Counted from the first letter of the stretch, positions 22,733 to 34,287 are shown. The stretch is DNA of 42,600 nt from Rhizophlyctis rosea (GCA_027596075.1 JADGJC010000326.1:1-42600); one strand, 5' to 3'. The notes: generated by a model not told the origin, from the letters alone. Program-made: numbers and translations.

Positions 22733-24884
22733 ATGCTCTCCCTTCGCGGGTTTGAGCTCCTCGTCGCCCTCTGCGTCGCTCTCGTCGGCAGCGCTCGTGC
22801 TCTTCCACAGCCTCTCCACTACACGGTCGCTGGACAAGGACCTGCTGCTCGCGGGTATAACTTCGGCATCAGCAATTTGCTCGGTTCCGAGGTGTGCACG
22901 TACTCCCTCTCCGACAACCGCCTCTCTCCTGCTTCGGTCTTGGCCAAGAACTACCTGGCTGTTGTGGGCGTCCATGGCGACCCTCGTGACGACTCTCTTT
23001 GCGGGCGGTGCCTGAAGGTCGCGGTTTCTGGTACTGATGGCGAAATCACGGTTCAGATTGTGGATTTGACGCACAAGGTATGTTTTGGCCTCTGAAAGTA
23101 CCTTGGCTTCTGTCGTCGATCTTCGGTGGGCGCTTCAGGAAGGGCAGCGAGGGAAGGGAACATTCAGTTTGATCGAAGATTGTTGGCTGGGGCATGGGAA
23201 TCCGTGGGAATGCTGTGATACTTCGTTTTCTGTTCTTGCATCTTCCTCTTCCCACGAGCTTGTACTCATTCACATTTTTCTCCGTGGTCACCATCTCTAG
23301 ATCCCCCGCGGTCGTGTTGCACTCAGCGATGACGCGTTTGCTGCCCTCGGTGTTCCCGTCCAGCTCCAAGACAGCATCAACCTTCGCTGGTATGAGGTTG
23401 ACTGCCCACGGTCTTCCAGCTTCGCCCAAGACGTTCGTTCCTTCGATCAAGCAGCTGACTCCGCCTTCATCATTGAGCGCATCAACAAGCGCAACCAGCA
23501 ACAGCATGTCGACGCTTCGCAATACGCCGCTCCCAGGATGGTCAAGCGCAACAAGCGACAATACGGCTACGGCTACGGATACGTCACACCAACCCCGCCC
23601 GTGACCACCAGCACCGAGGAAATCACCACCTCATCCTCGGCTTCTCCTACATTTTCACCTCCACCCAACAACGGCGGATCCTCGCCCCCAACCGAGAGCG
23701 CCAGTGAAACGACTTCAACCGAGGTCCCCACTACCGAGACCTTGCCGGTGACGTTCACTACAACGGAAGAGGTTTCTACCGTCGAGACTACCACGGAAGA
23801 AACTACTATCGAGGAAACCACCACGCAGGAAACGCCTATCACCGAGACCTTACCTGTCAGCTTCAGCACTACCACCGAGGAAGTGACTACCACACCCGCC
23901 TGCACTCCTCACGGCTACGGTTACGGATACGGCAACCCGTGCCCATCTGAAACGACATCATCGGCTGAGACAACAACAAACACCGTTCCCACGTTCTCGC
24001 CACCGCCAAACAACGGTGGATCCCAACCGCCCACGGAAAGTGCCAGCGAAACCACCGAAACTCCCATTACGGAGACCCTGCCCGTTACCTTCACCACTTC
24101 GGAGGAAGCAAGCACCGTCGAAACTACCACGGAGGAAACCACCACGGAGGAAACGGCCATTACCGAAACCCTGCCTGTCACCTTCACCACTTCGGAAGAG
24201 GCAAGCACCGTTGAAACTACCACGGAGGCGACTACAACGGAAACACCCATCACCGAGACCTTGCCCGTCACCTTCACTACAGCCACCTGCGACGTCCCAG
24301 CAACTGTCACCGTACCGACAACCGTTTACGTCACCGTCACCACCACCATCCAGGAATGCGAGACGACCACGGCTCAACCTTCCCCTACTTTCTCTCCACC
24401 CCCGAACGCCCCTGGATCGGTGCCGCCTACGGACACGGAATACTCTACGTCTACCGAGGCCCCTGTGACTTCGACCCTTCCGGCCTCCGAGTCTTCTACC
24501 ACCTCGGAAACTCCCGTGACTTCGACCCTTCCGGCTACGGCATCCACCACCCACGAGTGCGAGGAAGAGGAAACGACCACGACGGAACAACCGACCTTCA
24601 CACCACCGCCCGTCGCCCCAGGCTCAGTGCCACCTACGGAATCTGAATCCTCCACAAGTTCGGAAGTTCCTGTGACCTCGACCCTTCCGGCGACTGCTAC
24701 AAGCACTGAAGGTATGTCATTGTTGCAGACAATGACGTATGGATTGAGCACAGGACTAATCACATATCCGTCTTCATCTGCAGTGACGACCAGCACCACT
24801 GAAACTACTACTACTACGACGACTACCACGACCCACAAGATCTACACCCCGCCATCCTACCACTACTACAAGGGCGGACGCTAG
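22733..24884 (+). CDS. Secreted expansin/barwin-like double-psi beta-barrel protein with Ser/Thr/Pro repeat tail
   Basis: Exons join(22733..23077, 23301..24711, 24784..24884) give 618 residues. A signal peptide (MLSLRGFELLVALCVALVGS) precedes a roughly 130-residue DPBB-type domain: Cys-paired VCTYSLSDNRL, NYLAVVGVHGD, DSLCGRCLKVAVSG, VQIVDLTHK, then the exon-2 part IPRGRVALSDDAFAALG and INLRWYEVDCP. The order of DSLCGRC, the VDLT strand and RWYEVDCP resembles small expansin-like/loosenin proteins. Dibasic sites (INKRN, VKRNKR) close the domain, followed by GYGYGY and a long Thr/Ser/Pro/Glu region likely to be O-glycosylated. No GPI signal is evident; the end is Tyr/Lys-rich (SYHYYKGGR). Relatives loosen or bind cell-wall polysaccharide. 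Intron 2 (24712-24783, 72 nt) is in frame and stop-free, so retention is possible. Confidence 0.82.
23650..24700 (+). repeat. Coding tandem-like repeats in the DPBB tail
   Basis: Two repeat types alternate in frame. One is a proline block of the form F(S/T)PPPNxxGSxPPTxS, seen four times (start near 23655, 23998, 24392 and 24598). The other is a T(E/S)TLPVTFTT-EEASTVETTTEE block, seen about five times between 23735 and 24280, changing to PVTSTLPA units after 24460. Such arrays expand and shrink easily by replication slippage or unequal exchange. Confidence 0.85.
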
Positions 24885-26521
24885 ACGATGAGCGACCAAG
24901 TGGGACCTGGCTGGGACAATTGCTTTTGCGTTTAGTACTTTCGGTATTCCTTTTTCTACTTCTTTACTTTTGTTACATATGCATATACTGTGCTTAGTTG
25001 GCGTCGGGTGGGCTGTGGGGACGGTAAATACTTTATACGTAATTAGGAGTTTGAATGTATCTAGTTTGCATAAATCAAATATAGTAATTGCTGAACTTTG
25101 ATGTTCGGAGAGGTCCATCCACGTATTATGATCACTGAATCTCTTGGTGCTGTTGGCCTTCACTAGGACGCGCATGTCTTTTCCTTCAGTCAGCTCGCGT
25201 GTTACTCAAGCAACAATCTGGTGATACCCTTTCAGGTTTACGCGTGAAGGGATGTTGTTCGTACAAGCGGTGGGCAACACGCTTAATCCCATTTGATAAA
25301 TCCAATGTCAAAGCCCATACAAGGTCTTTTCCATCGCCGTCACCCCTCCGCATCGCGAGCGTTACCGCGTATGAGCTTATCAGTAAGTGAAAGTGTGGAG
25401 GTTTGGGGCATGGTAAGACGTTCAACGGTTGGTGCAGAGATACACAAAACCATCACCAAGCATTCTGGAGCGTAAAAATGAAGATCTATGTCAACATATG
25501 GAGAAATGCGAAAGCTGATCCGGCATGCCTTGGACCCGTGATTTGCTGCATCTGGACAACAATGGAGCACATAGAGCATCAAAGACATCACAATGGCAAT
25601 TCATGACCATTTGAAGGTACCTGCGATTGACTTTGGAGTACCTGCTGCGTAAATAGTTGAGCGTTCGTCCGCCCTCGCGCAAATCTTGGCAATATTTTGG
25701 TGGGTGAACTTAACTTCAACATCCATATTGCATGACCCGCTCAGAGAACGGTATTCTACATCTGCAAATTGACATTTATGACCATTGAGCAAGAGGCAAC
25801 TGGGCTGGAACTGGCTCAGATTTCCTGAAGTCACCTCAAATGTCCTGCAATTCATGATATCCTAATGCCTCCCGACATCTCCGCTCATGAGATGTTCAGA
25901 GGCAAATCATGGCCTAATGGCGCTAATGGCACTAATGGGGGTAATGGCCGTAATGGCTGCAGCAACATCTGATTCGTGTGGGATTAAGGGCTCTCACTGT
26001 TCTCCCTCAAGTATTGGTGTTTTGCACACGGCCAGCCGTCCATGCACTCTGTTGGACTTGGTGAGTTGGTGCGAATAGGAGGCATTATATAAAGGGTCTC
26101 GAAGAGTTAGTCCCAATGAATCAAGTCTGTTCAGAATTGCTGCGGTGAATTCTGTGAATTGCGTGTGCAATAAATCTCCTCTAGAAAGACGGGGAGTGGG
26201 GAGGGGGAAATTTCCGTGTTTGGGTGTAATAGGACCCTGAATGGCACAGCAGCCAACATGACCATTCCAGGATTGATGGGTCCGAACACGAAACATTTTT
26301 GGGTGGGATGAGTTCTCCATCACCCAATTATCATCGAATTGAAACCTTGAACCCTTCTCCGCTGTACACGCCGTGAAACTCCACATCCCACTTTTGGGTT
26401 CCAACTCAAACCACCCGAAAACCACATTCGCTGTTGAATCTTCTCACTAACTCTTGAGCCAGTCACACCAGTTCCTTCTCTGGCTAAACTTCTGGCAAAA
26501 ACAGACTTGGGTGGCTTCGGG
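24885..26521. other. Intergenic, DPBB gene to SNF2 gene
   Basis: A 1.64-kb gap with both flanking genes on the plus strand. It contains the five-unit TAATGG repeat (separate entry). Otherwise I find only short open frames with no family resemblance. The stretch before 26522 must hold the SNF2 promoter. Confidence 0.45.
25914..25958 (+). repeat. Five-unit 9-bp tandem repeat, TAATGG core
   Basis: TAATGG occurs at 25915, 25924, 25933, 25942 and 25951, exactly 9 bp apart, with three variable bases between units (CGC, CAC, GGG, CCG). The array is about 0.6 kb upstream of the SNF2-RING gene. Confidence 0.85.
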
Positions 26522-29500
26522 ATGCCACCTCCAGACTCAACACCGACCAAGAGACCTGCTCCCTCAGAACCACCCCCTTTTCGACCTCGTCCCTTCGCAG
26601 CACAACCCACAAAGACTGCTGACAGCGATGACGATAGCGACTGTGAGATCCTGGACTTGACGGGCGATACTCCGGTGGTTATTAGACCTGCAGCACAGGA
26701 GAATGTGCCGCCGGTTGCACCCTCACCACAACAAAGGCAGCACGGGAATGTAATAGCTTGTGGTTTAGTGAGAGAGTTGTCCAGAATTGCTCAGGGAAAG
26801 TACTGACTGCGACGATCACACAGGCGCCAATTTCCAATCCAATACAATCAGCACCAGTCCCGCTACCGGGGCCCGCAAACACTCAAAATGCAGCACCACC
26901 CGTCGGGGTCTCTCCTCTGACAGGTGAGTAATAACCATTCTTCTGAATTTGATGTCCATTAACCATTGGATTCAGGTCTTGGTTACGGTGCATTCCCCTT
27001 CTCATATCCTTTCCCAATGACACCCTTCCCTTACTCGCCGAGCGCCCAAAACTTCTGGCAGCACACGTATGCTCCACATCCAGCTCTCAATCCCACGGCT
27101 GACGACTTAGCTGCCACATACAGTCTCATGTTCGGCGGGGGCATGTTCTCAAATCCATATTCACACAGCGCTCCCTTTCCGTTCGGCATGCCATCAACTT
27201 CATCACCACCAGTACCTGTCGCAACTCCTCCGCATCCTTTTCCGTCCTCTTCCTCATCAACGCCCACTCCTCGACCTTCGACTCCCATCAAAAGTGATCA
27301 TAAACCTTTCAAACTTCCCACCTCTCTCTTCTCACCTCCTTCGAGTCCAAGTCCGCCAAAATCTTCCACACCACAACCAAGCATTCAACCTGGGATTGTC
27401 ATTGATTCCGGTTTTCCGGATCCGATAATCGACGCAATGAATACCACTGAGGCGATAAAACATCTGATGGAAAGTCAAGGGGTGGAAGACACGGTTGAAG
27501 ATATCATTGACCAGTTGGAGTCGATGTATGGACCGGACCGGACACCACGAGGATTGACGGTGAAATTGATGCGACATCAAGTTGAAGGGTTAGATTTTTT
27601 GGAATTCAACGCAGCGCGGTAACTCAGATTGACCACTTTCAATAGGTTGGCTTGGTTGATACATATGGAGCAGAAGCAAAATGGTGGAATCCTTGCCGAT
27701 GATGTGAGTTTGCACCGTCCTTTGTCTGTTTACATCCACTACGATCTTTGTTTACTAATATCGTGTCGTTTGTTTACTAGATGGGATTGGGAAAGGTATG
27801 TGCTCGAATATCATTGCGATATCGAACTCCGCCTGACAACTCGCTATTTGCTGATGTGACAAGACCATCCAAACCTTGTGCGTATATGCTTCCGTCACGA
27901 TGGATGGGAACATGAGACTAAGCTTCATCAAAAAGAGCCCTGCTTGTGAAGAACCGCGCTCCAATCAACCCCCGTCGTGGACGAACCCTCATTGTCGCAC
28001 CACTGGCGCTCCTCACACAATGGCAAAACGAGATTTTGGATAAGACAGAGTGCGCTCCCGAGTTCAAGGTCCTAATTTACCATGGGAGTAGGAAGAACAA
28101 AACGAAACGAGAATTGCGAGAATATGACATCGTGAGTGCACATGGAAATATATGTGTTTTCTGGTTAAACTTGCAGGACGAGAGTGAACATATGGATATC
28201 CAGGTCTTGACAACCTACGGCACTTTGGCGAACGAAGTTCCCCTTGAACCGGTTGTCGAAAATGGCGTGCTCATAAGACCCGCGTATAAGGGGGGTCCAT
28301 TATTTCGAGCTAAATGGCATCGTGTTGTGCTCGACGAGGCGCAATACATCAAGAATCATCGCGCTAAAGCGTCTTTGGCTGTGGCTGCTCTTGATGCCGT
28401 CAAGAGGATCTGTCTGTCTGGGACACCGATTCAGAATGTAAGTTTCTCGGAAATTGACTCTTCTGATCTTCGTGCCGCCTGTCACTGACCATACACCGTC
28501 GTAATGGCAGAGCGCGGATGAGGCGTACAGGTATGTAATATCCAGTTACAGACCGTGAAAACATGCACTTTCGAGTGCTCACAGTAAATATCACCGCATA
28601 GTTACTTCCGATTCATCCAACTCCCCAATTGGTCCAACTACAATTTCTTCCGCGAGCGCATTGGCAAATTGATACACGTCCGAGATACATATGAACGAGA
28701 TGCGGCAATGAAAACTGCTTTGAAGCGGTTGCAGGTGGTGTTGCGAACGTGCTTATTGAGACGGACGAAGACCAGTAAGGATAAGAATGGGGAACCGATA
28801 TTGCGGCTTTGTCCGAGGATTGTCGAAATGGTAAGAAATGTCGATTTGGGTCATCGAAAAGGTGGGAAGATTGCTGACGGAGTTTGTTTCATATGTTGTC
28901 AATAGGTGCAACAAGAATTTACCGCACCCGAACTCGACTTTTATCACGCGATCGAGACAGCAAGTCAGCTGCAGTTTGCAAAATACATGAAAGCAGGTGC
29001 GAAAGGGGAAATGATGCAATGAGGGGTGTGCCTTTGTATTGACTGTTTCAATTTTGATTTTAGGCACGGTAGTAAAAAACTACGCCAACATCCTTGTTCT
29101 GCTACTCCGTCTCCGCCAAGCCTGCTGTCACCCACATCTCATCCATTTCGTCCGAGAACAGTATCACATGGACAACAACCCGCGACGCAAGTCTTCCCGA
29201 CCATCTCAGTCCTCCTCAGCATCCTCATCGTCTGCGTCAGCGGTATCAAAGGGCAAAGGGACATCGCCAGAACCGGATATCGATCCCCTATCCCGCGCTC
29301 GGAATGTGTTGTCACCGGAAGTCTTTGCCCGTCTCTTGACGGCCGCAAAGAAGCCGCGCGGCGATGGCAACCTATTGGATGACACTTGCCCTATTTGCAC
29401 GGACGTGCTCGATACGGCACTCGTGGGTGTTTGCGGACATCCATTTTGTAAGGACTGTTTGGAAGGGTATTTGGAGTTTCGGAATGGGGCGCAGGCGGGG

Positions 29501-30756
29501 GAGGAGGAGGAAGATGAGGAGGGTGTGAAGAAGCCGTGCCCTATGTGTCGAGAGATGATTGGGTAAGTGACCGTTCGTTCTTTTATGGTTGGATGATCAC
29601 TCAATGGAATTATCGGATGCAGAACCAAAAATCTCTTTGATGTCAAGGTTTTTACCAAGGCGACTGTCAAGACTGAAACTGAGTCTCGTGGGAAGAAGGG
29701 AAAAGAGCCGGCGACTGAGGGTGGGGAGGAGGAGGAGGACGAAAAGAAACCTGTCATTGATCTGGAGAAGATGGATGAGTTGATGATGGGGCTTCATCCT
29801 GACGGGTATGGATCCGAATGTACCTCGATTATGTCGCCTGCGAATATTGCATTCTCATTGACTTTTCCAAACAGAAACTTCAATTCATACATATCGTCAA
29901 CGAAGCTTGAGTTGTTAATGACGACGCTACACGAAACTCAAGAAGAAGATCCGAATGCTAAGACTATTGTGTGAGTGGGGCACATGTTGATATGCACGTG
30001 CACGTGAAGTAAGTTGACCATTGTTTCACAATATCACAGATTCTCGCAATGGACGACCATGTTGGATCTGACGGAGGAGGCACTACGACAGCATGGGTTC
30101 CGGTTTTGTCGTGTAAGTTACACCGTTTTTGCTCGGTGTTGCTCCCACATTTGTTGTATACGTGAGGATTGTGCTGATCACTGCCCCTGCAGTACGATGG
30201 AACAATGAACGCAGACAAACGACAACGTGCGGTGAATGCGTTGTTCAATGATGATTCCGTGCGAGTCATGTTGATCAGTTTGAAGTGCGGGGGTGTAGGG
30301 TTGAATTTGACGAGGGCTAGTCGGGTATGTTTACAACTACAGCACTTTTACTCTTCATAATTCCTCAAATCCTTCCATTATTTTAGGTTGTCCTGTTAGA
30401 TCTATGGTGGAATCCGGCTGTCGAGGACCAAGCCATCGATCGTGTTCATCGAATTGGTCAAATGGCGGACGACGTCCGGGTGGTGAGGTTGGCGATTCCG
30501 GGTACGGTTGAAGGTACGGTCCTGGTCTGGTTTGGCTAGCTTTCTTCTGTCATGAACCTTGAACCATATGTCTCTCCCAGACCGCATCCTCACACTACAA
30601 GAACGCAAACGCAAAATCGCGGCGGGCGCGCTTGGAGATGGGGATATCCAGGTTGGAAGGTTGTCGGTGGAGGAGTTGGCGTATTTGTTCCAGTATGATG
30701 AGAATCGGGATTATGAGTTGCAGGGGAGGAGGTGGAATCGGGCGGGGTCTGAGTGA
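26522..30756 (+). CDS. SNF2-family ATPase with RING finger and SUMO-interaction-like motif (Uls1/Ris1-like)
   Basis: Eighteen exons (26522..26749, 26824..26923, 26976..27588, 27646..27703, 27781..27795, 27864..27877, 27936..28131, 28204..28437, 28511..28530, 28602..28830, 28906..28996, 29064..29562, 29623..29805, 29875..29970, 30040..30112, 30193..30324, 30387..30513, 30581..30756) sum to 3,084 nt, or 1,027 residues. Residues 38-54 form an acidic patch followed by EILDLTG and PVVI, a typical SIM. The helicase follows: GGILADDMGLGKT (motif I, about 330-339), LDEAQ (about 450), SGTPIQN, then a C3HC4 RING (CPICTDVL...CGHPFC...CPMC, about 706-763) inserted before the second lobe, FSQWTTM and DRVHRIGQ. 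This order is that of the Rad5/Rad16/Uls1/HLTF group. There is no HIRAN domain and a SIM is present, which favours Uls1 (a SUMO-targeted ubiquitin ligase/translocase). The exon starting at 28204 could instead start at 28178. Confidence 0.9.
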
Positions 30757-31178
30757 TGTGGATGTTGGAGATGCAGATGGTGCGGTTTTTTTTATGGTTG
30801 TTAGGAAGTGGTGTAAATAGTTTTGCAGTTTTGTTCTTAAGTGCCTACTAAGAAGGTAGGACGATGAGAAGACTATGAAGTACTACCGGCCGGCAGCGCC
30901 GTGATTCTGGTATCATTCTACAGAAACAGTTACGTGCTGTTGGTAGTACAAATTCGCCCGCCTGGCCACGCCTTGGCTGTTATGTGCTGCGTAACACGCA
31001 CTGACTGCCGTCAACTCAATGCACTTCAAGGCTTTTATAGCCTCAAGCATGCGAAGGCCCTGGGCGCGCTTCCATACAATTGAAGCCGCCCGGCCCGCAG
31101 CTGCGCAAAGCTGCGCAGTGGCAGTAGCCAATAGATACCAATAATCGTTAGCACTCTCCACAACAAAGACTGCCCCAC
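30757..31178. other. Intergenic with GC-rich palindromic doublet
   Basis: A 422-bp gap between the SNF2 gene and the second F-box gene. Around 31098-31118 the self-complementary octamer CTGCGCAG and its partner CTGCGCAA sit 10 bp apart. No exon seen. Confidence 0.4.
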
Positions 31179-32661
31179 ATGTATCCGCTTTCCCTAACTC
31201 AATTCCCAGACCACATCCTCCTCGACATCTTCGCCTTCATACAAGACAAATTTGGTCCCATCAAACCCAAGCCAGGTTGCGCACACTGCCTGACAGAGAG
31301 CAAGACCGGCCTCATTGGATGCGCCCATAATACCGCACGGAAGATGGGTAAACCCACCTGGAGCGTGGCCACTTCACGACCACCGAGAATGGATCACTAC
31401 CTGGCGCAAGTTTGCAAGCGTTGGCGAGAAGTGGCTTTCCAACTGAATGGTGGGGATAGTCTTAGTGGGATGTCGAAGTGCACCGGGATGGCGAGTCCGG
31501 CGAGGGACGGGCAAGCACGACAACGGTTGTGGGAAGGATATCGGGTGTTTCTTGACGATCCTATGAGAGTGGCAGCGCTCAGGACCTTGCGATTAAATGC
31601 TTCTGGCAGTCCGCATAACGTGCAAGTCGTACAGTTCTTGACGGACGTGTTGGGGCGCGTGAACATCCCCAACCTACGCAACCTCAATTTCGGTAACTTG
31701 GATCCCTCCGCATTACACGCCATCACCGACACCTTCCAAGCTTCATCAACCACCCCATCTCCGTCTCCAAAAACTCCACCTAGACCTCGACCCCGGCACA
31801 CCGGACTCCCCACCCCTTCTCAACACCCTAATGGAAACTCTCCAATCCGCACCCTTGAAAGAACTCCGCCTGTCTTACACAACAGCATGGCAGCGACCTC
31901 CAATCTCGCAGCACACCCCACTACACGGCACACACAAAACGCTAGGATCCCTTACACTCAGTGCAGAACTCGTCATGACCAACCTCCCCACGGCCACACC
32001 AAACCTCCAACAGCTGAAAATCTTCCACGTCCCAGCTCATATGCCTACCGCAACCCCTTGGACATACCCATTCAAAAACCTAAAGTCTACGATGCTGACG
32101 TCCCTCGACCTTGGCAATGTCGATTTAGAAACAACATTCAGGACCTTACCACCCACCACAGCCGCAAACTTGACATTCTTTTCCTTTCGGATGTACGGTA
32201 CAACCAGTCCATCGGATAGTCATATCAGATTTGTTGCGAAATTGTTGACTCGGATGCTCAAGCTCAAGGATCTCTCCTTCCACATCCAAAAGTCTGGAAT
32301 CACCGTCCCACAATTACATCTGCTCTTAAACAGGGTGCGAGCACCGATATCAGTACTGCGCATTACAGTGATTTGCAAAGAAGGGCAGGAAGGGATGCTG
32401 ATCGATGCGCTCAAATCCGTAAATAGCTTAGAAAAAGTAAACCTCAATCTTGTTGGTTACGAAGAACGCTGGGACGGAACCCGCGACGACGAGGAAGAGA
32501 AGATGGAAACTGCTAAATTACAGGAGCGATTGGCTGTTGCCGGTATGCAGACGGTTAAGGAGGGTACTAGTACAGGGCGTAGGTTATATGATTGGAAAGG
32601 TGTTATAGCGGAACCGGGACGTGTCGATGTGGAAGTGAAAAGCTGTTTGAGCGATTGGTGA
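31179..32661 (+). CDS. F-box/LRR-like protein with one apparent frameshift
   Basis: The ATG at 31179 begins MYPLSLTQFPDHILLDIFAF, the first half of an F-box. A Cys-rich insertion follows (CAHCLTESKTGLIGCAHN), then the second half, HYLAQVCKRWREVAF. LRR-like segments follow (VAALRTLRLNASG, IPNLRNLNFGNLDPSAL). Near 31731-31745 the LRR pattern moves to the +1 frame: LRLQKLHLDLDPGTP, LKELRLSYTT, LKDLSFHIQKSG, ending at 32661. Removing one C in TTCC at 31734-31737 would join the two frames into one run of about 493 codons. No GT-AG pair fits here. It may be a recent frameshift or a base-calling error. The role would be SCF substrate recognition by analogy. It belongs to the same broad family as the broken gene at 164-2349 but shows no close copy relationship. 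Confidence 0.7.
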
Positions 32662-33726
32662 GGGGTTGTTTTTGCTTGTCACATAGTATAGGCGCTATGT
32701 ATGATGCAGCAATGATAGGCCTTACATAACCAAAGACTAGGAGATGTATCAGCTTGAAAATTCCTTCGGTGCATCGGGATATAGATAAGCCCGCTGCACG
32801 GGGTAGTGCACTCTATCGTGAGGATAACGAGGGTGCCCATAACCATTCTTTGAAACCCTCTCAATAAGCCATCCATTACCCACCACGTTCCACAGTTCAT
32901 CCGACCCCAGCACGATACTTTTGGATTTCAGTGCTCAAATTATGCACGCCAACCTTGCGGCATAGCAGAAAGATAGGCAGAGTCTTATAGGATGCGAAGA
33001 GCAGACCGCGTTGATCTGCAAAGGTGACGTGGCCTGGCGGTGCTCGACGGTTTGGTGGAACAACGCGAAATTGTGTTGAGACCCATAGTCCTCTTCCTGC
33101 AGTCATCCATGAGACTGTCATCACAATGTGATAGTATTCACCAAGGGCTTTGAAAAGTCATCGTTTTCTATGGGCAGTAGGAGTGAGGACGGTAGTGCAT
33201 TGGATGTCAACAATGGGCTGGTGGCCATATGGGATAAAGGATGGAGCAGCACAATTCTTGTTTTAGTTTTCTTTGAGTATGAATGATCGCGTATGAACTT
33301 GCGTAGGGGTCGCGAATGCCCGGAATGAGTCATTTGGCGGGTATATCATGTTGATAGCAATAACTATGGTAGGGTGTCTGGAGGGTGTCCAAATGGGTTG
33401 ATTATGCGGGTATAAAGCGGCGCAACACCTGCGGACTCTGCTGGGCAGTTTGGAAAACACTGGGAGGGGACCCTGAGAGCAGTCTGCCCCGTCGGACATC
33501 AATTTATCAAAAAAAGAATAAATTGCTCATACGAATGAAGCCCCTCTGTCCGGTCCTCTGCCCTCTCCTTGCCCTCCAATTCACCGCCACCCACTGCCAT
33601 CGCCCATTCCCTCAAAGAACCATCGAACCCCTCCACTTTGACCTCCCACAACTCACCGACGCGCTCTTTTTGTGAACCCTATTTCCACGTATACGGTTCC
33701 GAACTACTGCCCCCACCCATCCACTC
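32662..33726. other. Intergenic, F-box gene to CENP-X
   Basis: A 1,065-bp gap. The last 200 bp before 33727 are C-rich on the plus strand and should hold the CENP-X promoter. No conserved exon recognised on either strand. Confidence 0.4.
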
Positions 33727-34287
33727 ATGCCCACCGACGCCTCCTCACCCGCAACGTTCCGACCAGTGCGTCTTCGTCGGTACATGCTGAAATAACTCGA
33801 CTTCTCAAACCTCCTCCTAGGAAACACTCCAAACGCTCTTCAAGTCCGTATGGAAAGATCCTAATACAAAAGGTATTCGGCGAACACTGGCGAAATGTTT
33901 TAGGGGAAGCGCCTGGAACTATGTAGCAAAGTCAAAAGGCTAATAAAGTTATCAATACCCGCTACCAGCAAGCAAAGACGCACTCGCCCTCTCTGCAGAG
34001 TTTCTCCGACTCTTCGTCATAGGTTGGTCCATAATTGGGTCTTAGTTTTGTTGAATCTTGCCATCGTTTGTTTACAAACAAATCCTATTCCTACCGCCTA
34101 ACTAGAATCATTCTCCCACGCCGCACACCAAGCAAAACTTGAAGCACCAGCATCTTCGAAAATCGACAGCAACTCTATGATGGTTGATGAAGACAACGAA
34201 GGTGGGGACGGAGAAGGGAAGGAGCCGATACCGGTGAAAGTGGAACATTTGGAGAAGGTTATTACGCAGGTTTTGTTGGACTTTTGA
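33727..34287 (+). CDS. MHF2: Centromere protein X / MHF2 histone-fold protein
   Basis: Four exons, join(33727..33765, 33821..33872, 33969..34022, 34106..34287), give 327 nt, or 108 residues. Readable segments are ETLQTLFKSVWKDPNTK, ASKDALALSAEFLRLFVIE, SFSHAAHQAKLEA and the diagnostic C-terminus VEHLEKVITQVLLDF, which closely parallels the LEKxLPQLLLDF end of CENP-X. With its partner CENP-S/MHF1 the protein forms a histone-fold tetramer in the CCAN at kinetochores, and it assists the FANCM/Mph1/Fml1 helicase at stalled forks. The protein is longer than human CENP-X (81 residues) because of an acidic, Ser/Gly-rich insert (SNSMMVDEDNEGG...) before the last helix. The ATG at 33727 leaves a 13-residue N-terminal tail. 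Confidence 0.88.

Noticed and set aside
23573..24838. Long minus-strand Val/Ser-rich frames opposite the DPBB tail
   Set aside because: They mirror the Thr/Glu/Pro repeats on the plus strand (ACC/ACT read as GGT/AGT). No start context or domain, so they are shadows of the real gene.
27589..27645. A 27-nt intron (27619-27645) in the SNF2 gene
   Set aside because: It would keep [10 protein letters not shown], which no SNF2 protein has at this point. The 57-nt intron from 27589 yields [12 protein letters not shown], the family pattern.
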